Source: JAIVJZ01 sp035645695 (GTDB lineage Bacteria; Acidobacteriota; Blastocatellia; Pyrinomonadales; Pyrinomonadaceae). Taken from it: DNA of 64,000 bases. The position numbers were made by a program, and so were the translations under genes. The notes under the pieces were generated by a model that worked only from the letters and a program-made list of their open reading frames with translations, did not search any database and was not told where the DNA came from. This document shows, piece after piece, positions 26,594-34,149 of this stretch (position 1 is the first letter of the stretch; each line of letters opens with the position of its first letter). The stretch lies in assembly GCA_035645695.1 (NCBI GenBank), contig DASQMC010000026.1:1-64000 (forward strand), in the 5' to 3' direction.

Positions 26594-28075
26594 ATGATAG
26601 TTGGCGAAAAAGTTTTTTGCCAAGCCGAGAAGATTCATGCTAACAATAAAAGACGGGGCGCGTTTGCCAGCGAACGCGTTCGGAATGAATTTTCGAGGAT
26701 TAGAGATTTGAACGCACTCACCGGCACGGCCTCACAAACAGCAATCCACGACGCACCCGGACATTTCCGTCCGGACGTGCAAACGCGAGAACGAAGCTCC
26801 GTGAGCATCGATTCGAGCCTGCTCGAACTACACATCTGGCAACTCGCGCTCCGCAGTTTTTTCAACCTGCGCAATCACTCTTTGAGCGACGCGGAAAAGG
26901 CGGAAATCATTTCGCGCGATTTCTCGCCGGAAGTGCGAATCGTGGGGCACGTGCTCAAGCGCAGCCTGCTGTTGAGTCTGAATTGCACGCCGGAAAAGCC
27001 GTCCGCGTCGTTCGATATGGAGGAAGGGAACGCGTTCGACGCGATGTCTCTAAACCCCTCCGCCTCTTCGACAGAAGCGGTCGCCTCACCGCTCAACCCT
27101 CTGATTAACACGCTCGGCGACCTCTGCGACGTGTGTGATAGCGCGCTCTCATCGAAGGTCGATCTTCAAGTGTGGACTTGCGTGGAACGGATCGTGAGAG
27201 GTGAATTGGCGCAGTCGCAGTTTATCAAGCAACTCGAACGGCGCGTCAGCGGCGGAACTTTAAAGCGGCTGCACCCTGAGTTGCTCGAACTGACCGGGCG
27301 TATCGCGCCCGCCACGCTCGCGGCGGACATGTCTGTGATCTTTTCCCGGCTTGTGGAATTGCTCGAACAATTGCGCGTGGTCGAGACGCTGCTCCGGCAG
27401 GATGCTCCGTTGAAGCAGGCTCTGGCTATTTTCACGCTGGTGCATGAAGAGTCGCGCTCGCTGATCGAATTTATCGAGCGGCGCGCCGTTCGCACCGAAG
27501 AGATCGACGGAAAAGTGTTCGACGCTCTGGACTGCACGGGCTACGCCGTCGGGGTGGAGCTATCTCGCGTCTTCGGCCGAGAACTCGTCGGTCTGGTATC
27601 TCTACGGCAATCGCCCGCCATCTATACGAAAGTTGAAAACGCGCACGGGTTGTTGCGCGATAGTTTCCGGCAGTCGTTGCTCGCCCTGACTCAGGTGTTC
27701 GACCCGACTTTGGACGGCTCGCTCTTTCTTCAATTCTTTCATGCCAGACTCGAACAGTCGCTCTCGCTGCGCCGCGACCTATGGCTGTTGCTGCAACTCG
27801 TACTTCAGGCCGAAAAGGATCGCGACCGCCGCCCTCTCGCGCCGCTGCTCGCACATCTCGACGATTTCCAACAGGGAAGTCTGAGCTTCCTGATGTACAA
27901 AGACTGGGAAACCTTCGAGCGGTTCGCGGCGGAGGTGCATGCGGCACGCGGCGCAATAGAACTGACCCCCGTGCTTCATCGTTTCGGCACATACCTCGAA
28001 GCATTGTTCGGCCAGATCAACATGCGAACCGTGCTCGCCGATCACCCCTTCGATTATCCGGCTTTAGTTGATTAA
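26594..28075 (+). CDS. Helical cytosolic protein of unknown function
   Basis: The frame encodes nearly 500 residues, largely alpha-helical, with no signal peptide, membrane span or recognised motif. Leucine- and glutamate-rich helices dominate (LELHIWQLALRSFFNL, LVELLEQLRVVETLLRQ, LLLQLVLQAEKDRD). The start is uncertain: ATG 26594 leaves only 50 bases to the divergent rdgB gene, and the well-structured part begins near residue 70, where a GTG at 26801 is possible. The stop is followed at once by a heptamer inverted repeat. I cannot assign a role. Confidence 0.6.
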   Translation: MIVGEKVFCQAEKIHANNKRRGAFASERVRNEFSRIRDLNALTGTASQTAIHDAPGHFRPDVQTRERSSVSIDSSLLELHIWQLALRSFFNLRNHSLSDAEKAEIISRDFSPEVRIVGHVLKRSLLLSLNCTPEKPSASFDMEEGNAFDAMSLNPSASSTEAVASPLNPLINTLGDLCDVCDSALSSKVDLQVWTCVERIVRGELAQSQFIKQLERRVSGGTLKRLHPELLELTGRIAPATLAADMSVIFSRLVELLEQLRVVETLLRQDAPLKQALAIFTLVHEESRSLIEFIERRAVRTEEIDGKVFDALDCTGYAVGVELSRVFGRELVGLVSLRQSPAIYTKVENAHGLLRDSFRQSLLALTQVFDPTLDGSLFLQFFHARLEQSLSLRRDLWLLLQLVLQAEKDRDRRPLAPLLAHLDDFQQGSLSFLMYKDWETFERFAAEVHAARGAIELTPVLHRFGTYLEALFGQINMRTVLADHPFDYPALVD

Positions 28076-28151
28076 GTTTCAAGTTTCAAGTTTCAAGTCT
28101 GAAAGCCGCTCGTGCTTTAACTTGAAACCTGAAACCTGAAACTTGAAACCT
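28075..28151. repeat. Heptamer inverted-repeat element A (GTTTCAA type)
   Basis: Three tandem GTTTCAA heptamers are followed by a short spacer and four inverted units (TTGAAAC/CTGAAAC). The element fills the gap between the convergent stops at 28075 and 28157. It could fold into one long hairpin in either transcript. Confidence 0.85.
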
Positions 28152-28156
28152 TGTCT

Positions 28157-29908
28157 TTACTTATCCGCTTCGACATCCGTCGCCAGTTGCACGGCCAACG
28201 CCCCGAATTGCCCGAACGAAGATCGAGTGATTTTCTCGAAACCGCCTTCGACGAGGCGCGTCTCGCTGAGCGCGTAGGGCAGCGCGGAAAGAGATTGCTG
28301 CAAGGCTGCCGTGTTCGGCGGAGTTTTACGCGCGCCGCTCTGCCTGCCGATGAACGTGATGAAGCGTCGCGCCGGTTCGTAGTCGTTGGTGTAAGTAACG
28401 ACGTTCGACGCCTCGTTCGACTCGGCGGAACGCGCGGCTTGCCGGTACGCGACCACAGCGCCGAGCGTCCGCGCCGCCGCGCGCTCTTGCAGGCAACGAC
28501 GCACTTCCTCCGCGCCGCCGATGATGAGGTAGTCACCGGCGAAACTCGCCGCGCCTCTTTCCTCGTCCGCCGCCACCAGCATTTCCGTCTCGCCGATTCG
28601 TTGGCTTTTCGCACCCGCGCCGAGCCGTTTTCGCACCAACGACTGCAACGCGACGCGGTCGCGCACAGAGGCTATGAGGACGAGAGATTGGCCTTCGCCG
28701 TCCAGCCTTACGGTGGCGACCTCTGTTCCGGCGGCGCGCAGGAATTCGTGCGGGGCATCGATCCCGAAAGGCTTGAGAGATTCCAGAAGCAGTCCATCCA
28801 GAAAACGCCCGATGAACGGCGCGATGGTGATCTCCAGTTGGGAAGAGATGGCCGCGTTTAATCCGCGCCATGCCGTTTCAGGGTCGCGGTAGTTGTAGAT
28901 GGTGAGTTGATTGGTGTCCGCGGGCAGGATGTCCGCGGCGCGCAGTGTGCGCTCGCCGGAAGTCGCCAGAGAAGTTTGTAAACGCGCGGCGAGTTCGTTT
29001 TGCAGGTTGAAGTAATAGTTGTCTACAACCGCGCCTTCCGCGAGACGAGAACTCCATGCCGCGCCGCCCAGAATGCGACCGGCGAACTGCGGGATAAGGA
29101 TCGCCGCCGCGCTCTGCGCGCTCGGGTCTGTAGAGAGTTGGCCGAGATATATCATGGCCGCCGTCTCCAGCAACCGGCGCGCACCCACCGGCGACACGTA
29201 GCCGAAGGAGAGAGATTCGGCCGCATTCATACGCCCGCGCATCTCCGCCAGTTGCGTGTCGCCCGCCAGAGAAACGCGCTCGCCCCTGCGAACGGCGAGA
29301 CAGGCGCGGACGGTCTCTTCGTCGTTCCCGATAATCGCCACGCTCTCCCAGATCGCCGCGACGATCTTTCTTTTGCCGTCCCCGGTCGTCCACGTGATGA
29401 AAGTTCCGGCGTCGTCGTCCTGCTGAACGACCGGTTCGCCGTACTTGCGTCGCGCGTAGTTGCCGACGAGCTTTGTGACGGCGGCCTGAACGCGCCGTGC
29501 GCCCGTATGAGTTTCCGCGACGAGCGCGATTCGCGGTTTGATGTCCCGCACCGTGCTCGATTCCTCTGTCACGTCGAACCCGAGCACGGCGACCGCCGCC
29601 TGCGTGCGCGAGAAGACGACCGCCTCGGCAGACCCGATGCCGCTCCAGGCCGACAGGCGACTCAGCCAGCCGAGCCTTCCGATGTTCGGATTCAGGCCGG
29701 CGGGCGTGGAGAGGGCTTGCCATGCATCCGTCGAGGTCAGCCCGCTCACGATCTCGGGCAGGCTGTTGGCTTCGAGGTAAATGAGCGTTTCGGCTGGCAC
29801 GTAGGCCGACATGTCCACGGCTTCGGGGCGATTCCACCAAACCCAAGCCGCGCCGAGAACTACGAGCGCGAATATTGACAGGGCGATCCTCTGCGGCCAA
29901 CTCTTCAT
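28157..29908 (-). CDS. Membrane-anchored protein of unknown function (DUF3352-like)
   Basis: The 583 residues begin with an N-terminal membrane anchor (residues 7-25, ALSIFALVVLGAAWVWW) and continue as a large extracytoplasmic domain. Recurrent beta-strand blocks (VDMSAYVPAETLIYLEANS, AEAVVFSRTQAAVAVLGFDV, RKIVAAIWESVAIIGNDEE, DYLIIGGAEEVRRCLQ) recall the DUF3352-type proteins of bacterial envelopes. The second half repeats the same kind of strand-helix motif. No catalytic motif is visible. The ribosome-binding site is GCAGGA close to the ATG. Its neighbour to the right is the promoter region of the pil operon on the other strand. Confidence 0.72.
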   Translation of the reverse strand: MKSWPQRIALSIFALVVLGAAWVWWNRPEAVDMSAYVPAETLIYLEANSLPEIVSGLTSTDAWQALSTPAGLNPNIGRLGWLSRLSAWSGIGSAEAVVFSRTQAAVAVLGFDVTEESSTVRDIKPRIALVAETHTGARRVQAAVTKLVGNYARRKYGEPVVQQDDDAGTFITWTTGDGKRKIVAAIWESVAIIGNDEETVRACLAVRRGERVSLAGDTQLAEMRGRMNAAESLSFGYVSPVGARRLLETAAMIYLGQLSTDPSAQSAAAILIPQFAGRILGGAAWSSRLAEGAVVDNYYFNLQNELAARLQTSLATSGERTLRAADILPADTNQLTIYNYRDPETAWRGLNAAISSQLEITIAPFIGRFLDGLLLESLKPFGIDAPHEFLRAAGTEVATVRLDGEGQSLVLIASVRDRVALQSLVRKRLGAGAKSQRIGETEMLVAADEERGAASFAGDYLIIGGAEEVRRCLQERAAARTLGAVVAYRQAARSAESNEASNVVTYTNDYEPARRFITFIGRQSGARKTPPNTAALQQSLSALPYALSETRLVEGGFEKITRSSFGQFGALAVQLATDVEADK

Positions 29909-30096
29909 TCCTGCATCCTACCTTTCGTCAACCGGACGAAGCAAGAACCCGTGGTTTCACACACCTGTTTTGAAAGGAAGTTCACCCGTTTGCGAAACTG
30001 GAAGCACCCTCGCCCTTTTCCAGAAAACAACTTGAACAGGTCAGATTGACGAAACAAGGTTCGTGAAATCTATAAGTTAAACAAACAAAATTATTG

Positions 30097-30126
30097 TTGA
30101 CACTGCTAAACACGATAGTTTATATT
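30097..30126 (+). promoter_or_regulatory. Sigma70-type promoter of the riboswitch-pil operon
   Basis: A consensus -35 TTGACA (30097-30102) is followed 17 bases later by TTATAT (30120-30125). It lies about 140 bases before the c-di-GMP riboswitch and is the best promoter match in this intergenic region. Confidence 0.65.
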
Positions 30127-30267
30127 CCTTGTCGAGGGTGGGAACCACATTCCCGCTCTGATTTGATAAGGCGTTGACCGGTCTGCGGCAAGAGCCATCA
30201 AGAGCGTTAAGACCGACGGATGAGGCGTTGGACTGACAAAGCCTCTCTCTTTGAAACTCAGCCGATA

Positions 30268-30358
30268 ATGGCACACTTCGCGCGAGCGGAGGTCGCAAAG
30301 CCCACGGAAGTCAACGGCAGTCTGAAAGTTGCCGCTGAGTTGGCCGGGTTGCCGAAGG
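30268..30358 (+). ncRNA. c-di-GMP-I (GEMM) riboswitch upstream of pilM
   Basis: The region contains the conserved blocks of the GEMM-I aptamer in order: a first hairpin CTTCGC-GCGA-GCGGAG with a GNRA tetraloop, then GGTCGCAAAGCC, then a second paired arm (ACGG...CGGCAGTCTGAAAGTTGCCG), and the 3' core GGCCGGGTTGCCGAAGG. These are the parts that dock the tetraloop and bind c-di-GMP. It is on the same strand as, and about 350 bases upstream of, pilM, behind a good promoter. Binding of c-di-GMP is expected to switch expression of the type IV pilus operon; whether it turns genes on or off cannot be told. Confidence 0.85.
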
Positions 30359-30414
30359 TGAGGCGGTTTGCGCAAAGGATGCAACGAAGCGTCCGCGGAG
30401 CGCGGCAGTTTTAC

Positions 30415-30444
30415 CCACCAACTTCACTCCTGGTGATAATTTTT
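30415..30444 (+). terminator. Possible expression-platform terminator after the riboswitch
   Basis: A short stem CACCA/TGGTG is followed by ATAATTTTT. It is weak (5-6 pairs), but it lies 57 bases after the aptamer where a switching terminator could sit. Confidence 0.3.
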
Positions 30445-30706
30445 CGTCCTGACTACGTGCGGCCTTAACCTCGCTTCAACTCACCGCTTCTCTCCTGTTT
30501 CATAGCGGCATTTTTCATAGCGGCATTCAAGCCATTTAGTCAGCATGTCAACGCGACGCCGACACCGCAGCCACATGAACCCCACTCAATATTCGCCCAC
30601 GACACCCTCCACGCGCGACGTTCGTTCCAGAACGCGCCGCATTCGCGCCCGCCTCCGGCGAGACCAACGCAGAAGAGCACGGAAAGTTTCCGGGGAAAAA
30701 TAGAAA

Positions 30707-31771
30707 ATGTTTGGAAGAAAAAATTCTAACAAGAAAAATCTGGTCGGTCTTGACATAGGCTCAAGTTCGGTGAAAGCCGTCGAGCTACAGGGCAAACCGG
30801 GCAATCTCGTCCTCGTCAATCTCGGACAGGAGAGCTTGCAGCCGGACACGGTCGTCGATGGGCAGATCATGGAGCTCAATTCCGTCTCCCAGAGTATCGC
30901 GAACGTTTTCAGCTCGAACCAGATCAAGACCGAGCGCGTGGCGGCCGGCGTCAGCGGCAGTTCCGTCATCGTCAAGAACATCATCGTCCCGCCGATGAGC
31001 AAGGACGAACTCGAAGAGTCCATCGACTGGCACGCCGAAGAGCACATCCCGTTCGACATCGCGGACGTGAGCCTCGACTATCAGGTGGTCGGTTCGAGCG
31101 ACGATTCGCTGCACGTGCTGATGGCCGCCTGCAAACGCGACTTCGTGGCGAACATCAAGCAGGTGATCCAACTCGCGGGAAAATTCCCGGCCATCATCGA
31201 CGTGGACGCCTTCGCGTTGCAAAACTGCTACGAGATTAACTACCAGCCGACGCCGGATCAATCGGCCGCGCTTTTGAACATCGGCGCCTCCACGATGAAC
31301 ATCAACATCCTGCACGGCGTGCGCAGCGTCTTCACGCGCGACGTTTCGGTGGGCGGCAACCAGTACACGGCGCTCCTGCAAAAGGAGTTGGGCTTGACGT
31401 TCGAGCAGGCCGAGGCGGTCAAACGCGGCGGGATGGCTCCCGGCGAGACCGAGCGGCGCGACATGGCGGACGTGCTCGATACCGTCTCGGACATCCTCGC
31501 GCTGGAAATTCAAAAGACGTTCGATTTTTACCGCGCCACGTCCGACGACGGCGAAGGCTCGGTGCAGAAGATTCTCATATCCGGCGGCGGTTCGAAGTTG
31601 CCGGGGTTGACGGAATTTCTGTCTAACCGTTTCGGCGTGCCGGTCGAGGCGTTCAATCCGTTTCGCCAGATTAAAGTTGATGCGCGGCGTTTCGACCCGG
31701 AATACATGCGCGAAGTGATGCCGGAACTGGCCGTGGCCGTCGGGCTGGCTTTGAGAGGAGTGGAGGCTTAA
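30707..31771 (+). CDS. pilM: Type IV pilus assembly protein PilM
   Basis: This 354-residue actin-like cytoplasmic protein anchors the inner-membrane alignment complex of the type IV pilus through PilN. The actin-fold nucleotide motifs are present: VGLDIGSSSVKAVEL at the N terminus, SAALLNIGASTMNINIL (about residue 185) and ILISGGGSKLPGL (near residue 285). The block DELEESIDWHAEEHIPF is typical of PilM. Its TAA ends on the base before the ATG of pilN, so the two are coupled. The gene is the first of the pilMNOPQ operon, under the riboswitch. A small Arg-rich frame ends 3 bases upstream of the ATG. Confidence 0.95.
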   Translation: MFGRKNSNKKNLVGLDIGSSSVKAVELQGKPGNLVLVNLGQESLQPDTVVDGQIMELNSVSQSIANVFSSNQIKTERVAAGVSGSSVIVKNIIVPPMSKDELEESIDWHAEEHIPFDIADVSLDYQVVGSSDDSLHVLMAACKRDFVANIKQVIQLAGKFPAIIDVDAFALQNCYEINYQPTPDQSAALLNIGASTMNINILHGVRSVFTRDVSVGGNQYTALLQKELGLTFEQAEAVKRGGMAPGETERRDMADVLDTVSDILALEIQKTFDFYRATSDDGEGSVQKILISGGGSKLPGLTEFLSNRFGVPVEAFNPFRQIKVDARRFDPEYMREVMPELAVAVGLALRGVEA

Positions 31772-32500
31772 ATGATCAAGGTCAACTTACTGGACTCCGT
31801 CACGGATAAGACGAGCGTCGCCGCCATCGAGACGCGTATCGCCAACCCGCGCACGCAAGGGCGTCTCGTGTTGCTCGTCGTCGTCGCCCTGCTGGGCATG
31901 GCGATTGTATTCGACTGGACGAGCGCGAACTCGGCGCACGCGGAAGTAACGGCGGAACTGAAACGACAGGAAGAACAGGCCGCGCGCATGCAGGCCATCA
32001 AGGTGGAGCAGGCCGAACTGGAAAAGAAGACGCGGGAAATTCAGACGCGCATCGACGCGATCAAGAAATTGCGTTCTTCGCAGCAGGGGCCGGTCGCGGT
32101 GCTCTCGGCCATCAACGAGCGCATACCCAGAATGGCCGACTTCCGTCTCGAAAGCATCGAGCAGAAGGGCGGGGAGTTGATACTCAAAGGCGACTCGCCG
32201 AACGAATCGGCCGTGACACAGTTCGGGCGCAGCATGGAATTCTCCTCCGGCCTGTTCAGCAACGTCAGCATCGAGACGAAGCGCGAATTGCTCGATAAAG
32301 TTACCGGAAGCAGCACGGCTCTGAACGCCGCGGACGACCCGACGAAGCCCGTCGTCAAACTCGACACCGTGACCTTCACTTTGAAATGCAAGTACACCGC
32401 GCCGGGGAATCAAACGTCCTCGCCCGCGGGCAACGCGACGCCCGCCGGGGCGCCCGCTCCCGCCGCAGCAGTCGCACCGGCCCAAGTTGCCAAAAATTAG
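31772..32500 (+). CDS. pilN: Type IV pilus assembly protein PilN
   Basis: The 242-residue bitopic membrane protein starts with the PilM-binding N terminus MIKVNLLDS (family pattern xxINLLP). A membrane span follows (residues about 30-48, LVLLVVVALLGMAIVFDW), then a coiled coil (about 55-95) and a ferredoxin-like periplasmic domain (about 105-200, VLSAINERIPRMADFRLESI). It ends in an Ala/Pro-rich tail. It starts immediately after pilM. Together with PilO it forms the inner-membrane platform that connects to PilP and the secretin. Confidence 0.9.
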   Translation: MIKVNLLDSVTDKTSVAAIETRIANPRTQGRLVLLVVVALLGMAIVFDWTSANSAHAEVTAELKRQEEQAARMQAIKVEQAELEKKTREIQTRIDAIKKLRSSQQGPVAVLSAINERIPRMADFRLESIEQKGGELILKGDSPNESAVTQFGRSMEFSSGLFSNVSIETKRELLDKVTGSSTALNAADDPTKPVVKLDTVTFTLKCKYTAPGNQTSSPAGNATPAGAPAPAAAVAPAQVAKN

Positions 32501-32543
32501 CACGTCGCCTCTCGACCCCGCGCCCGAAGGGAACTGACATCTC

Positions 32544-33191
32544 ATGTTGAAATTAGACGCACTACAACAAAAACCCTGGTACTTCCAGTTTGCGGCATTC
32601 GGCTTCGCCGCCCTGCTCGTCTACGGCGGCTTCTGGTATTTCGTTACCAGCGGCACGCGCGAAGAGACGGCAACGCGGCAGGCACAGGTTGACAAACTGC
32701 AACAGGAAAACGCCCGCGCGCAGATCGCCTCGCAGCGACTCAACGACTTCAAGGCCGCCTATGCGCGCGCTCAATCCGACTACGAAGATTTGAAGGCGCT
32801 CCTGCCCGAACAGCGCGAACTGACGACCGTCTTGCAGGGGCTACAGGATCGCGCTCGCGGCCGTCTCTCCGTCACGCGCTTCACCCCGAAAGAGGACGTG
32901 CAGCAGGACTTCTACGCGGGCAAGCCCGTCGAGGTCGAGGTCTCAAGTTCTTACAACAACCTCGGCGCATTCTTCGCCCAGATCGCCGCCTACCAGCGCA
33001 TCGTCTCGATCAGCGATTTCAAGGTCTCGCGCATGAAGGAACAGAACGCGGGCGGCCAAACGGTTGACGCGCAGTTCCTGCTGACGGCCTATTACGCTTC
33101 GAGCGAGACGCTCCAGCAGAGCACGGCGAAACCCGCCGCAAACCAGCCGCAGACGGCCGCCGCGACGCCGGCAGCGCCCGTCGCGAAGTAG
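32544..33191 (+). CDS. pilO: Type IV pilus assembly protein PilO
   Basis: The protein (215 residues) has one N-terminal membrane span (residues 12-32, YFQFAAFGFAALLVYGGFWYF), a coiled coil (about 38-85, QAQVDKLQQENARAQ) and a periplasmic domain with the PilO hallmarks LLPEQRELTTVLQGLQDRA and PVEVEVSSSYNNLGAFFAQIA. It ends in an Ala/Pro/Gln tail much like that of PilN. It lies 43 bases after pilN in the same operon and is expected to pair with it. Confidence 0.92.
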   Translation: MLKLDALQQKPWYFQFAAFGFAALLVYGGFWYFVTSGTREETATRQAQVDKLQQENARAQIASQRLNDFKAAYARAQSDYEDLKALLPEQRELTTVLQGLQDRARGRLSVTRFTPKEDVQQDFYAGKPVEVEVSSSYNNLGAFFAQIAAYQRIVSISDFKVSRMKEQNAGGQTVDAQFLLTAYYASSETLQQSTAKPAANQPQTAAATPAAPVAK

Positions 33192-33248
33192 TTACCCGAC
33201 ACAAACGCCGCCGGGAAAGGCGGCCAGACCAACTCAGGAACAAAAGAG

Positions 33249-33878
33249 ATGAATTACACCAAGATGATCAAGCAGACCTTGCAGGCGGCCGTGGCCGCGG
33301 GCGCGCTCTTTGCTTTCTCCGGCGGCGGCATCGCGCAAGCACAGGAAGCGAGCACCGCCTATCGCGGCGCGGGGCGCGACCCCTTCACGAAATACAAGCC
33401 CGTTGTGAAGCGCACGAAGTCCGCGCCGCAGCCGCTCGGCGCGCCTTCAATCGAACAGCGCATCGCCGCCTACAAGACGCAGAAGGCCATCGCGATGAGC
33501 GCGCAGCAGCCCGCCCCGAAGCCGACCACCGCGCTGCTCCTCAACGAAGCGCATGTAACCGGCATTTTTCGCACGCCGCGCGGATACGCGGCAATGGTCG
33601 AAGCCAAACCCATCAAACTCTCTTACGTCATCTACCCCGGCGAGATTTTCTTCGACGGGATGCTGGTCGCCATCGAAGAAGACCGTCTGGTGTTTCGCAA
33701 AGAGACGCGCTGGAGCGACGGGCGACGCGAAATGAAGGTTGAGATGAAAGCCCTCGGCGCGGGGAACGCGGTCAAGGACACTCTGACGACCGCCAACGCA
33801 CCCGCCGCCGCCTCGCCGGTAGCCCCCGCCGCGCCGAAAGCGAAAGAAGAAGGCGCGCCCGCGCAGCACAGACGTTGA
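33249..33878 (+). CDS. pilP: Type IV pilus protein PilP-like
   Basis: This 209-residue exported protein has a signal peptide (about residues 1-32, ending IAQAQ). The segment YRGAGRDPFTKYKP is the RDPF motif by which PilP touches PilN/PilO. The beta domain at about 95-160 (LLLNEAHVTGIFRTPRG, KLSYVIYPGEIFFDGMLV, VFRKETRWSDGRR) is the PilP HR-domain-like sandwich that binds the secretin. There is no lipobox cysteine, unlike the lipoprotein PilP of many proteobacteria. It stands fourth in the operon before pilQ, with a 16-bp hairpin in between. Confidence 0.8.
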   Translation: MNYTKMIKQTLQAAVAAGALFAFSGGGIAQAQEASTAYRGAGRDPFTKYKPVVKRTKSAPQPLGAPSIEQRIAAYKTQKAIAMSAQQPAPKPTTALLLNEAHVTGIFRTPRGYAAMVEAKPIKLSYVIYPGEIFFDGMLVAIEEDRLVFRKETRWSDGRREMKVEMKALGAGNAVKDTLTTANAPAAASPVAPAAPKAKEEGAPAQHRR

Positions 33879-33891
33879 AGCATTCCCACCC

Positions 33892-33946
33892 GTTCGCCAG
33901 TGCGCGCTGTGCGGAAGCCTGAGCCGCCCGGCGCGCACTGACGAAC
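33892..33946 (+). terminator. Intra-operon hairpin between pilP and pilQ
   Basis: The arms GTTCGCCAGTGCGCGC (33892-33907) and its complement at 33931-33946 pair over 16 bases with one G-U. There is no T-run. It could be a partial terminator or an mRNA-stabilising structure. A second small hairpin, GAGTCTC/GAGACTC, lies at 34072-34091. Confidence 0.4.
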
Positions 33947-34149
33947 TCACAACTCCCGTCGCACACCCGTCAAGGAGTCCTACCCGTTTCGATCCTGTCG
34001 GTCTGTGCTCCCGCTATTTGGAAATACAAACCCGTCGGCAACTTTCGCATTGTGCGGCGCGCGCTTTTGAAGAGTCTCCCGCGAGAGACTCGCACGAGCG
34101 TTAGCGCGTGGCGTAAAGCGGCCGGTCACTCCTGACAAAGGAAAAGAAC

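Noticed and set aside
28075..28151. Heptamer arrays considered as CRISPR arrays
   Set aside because: Units are 7 bases in tandem without spacers, arranged as inverted arms; no cas genes are in the window.
30180..30260. Possible second GEMM aptamer upstream of the first
   Set aside because: The GCAAAG and GGGTTGCCGA cores are absent in that stretch.
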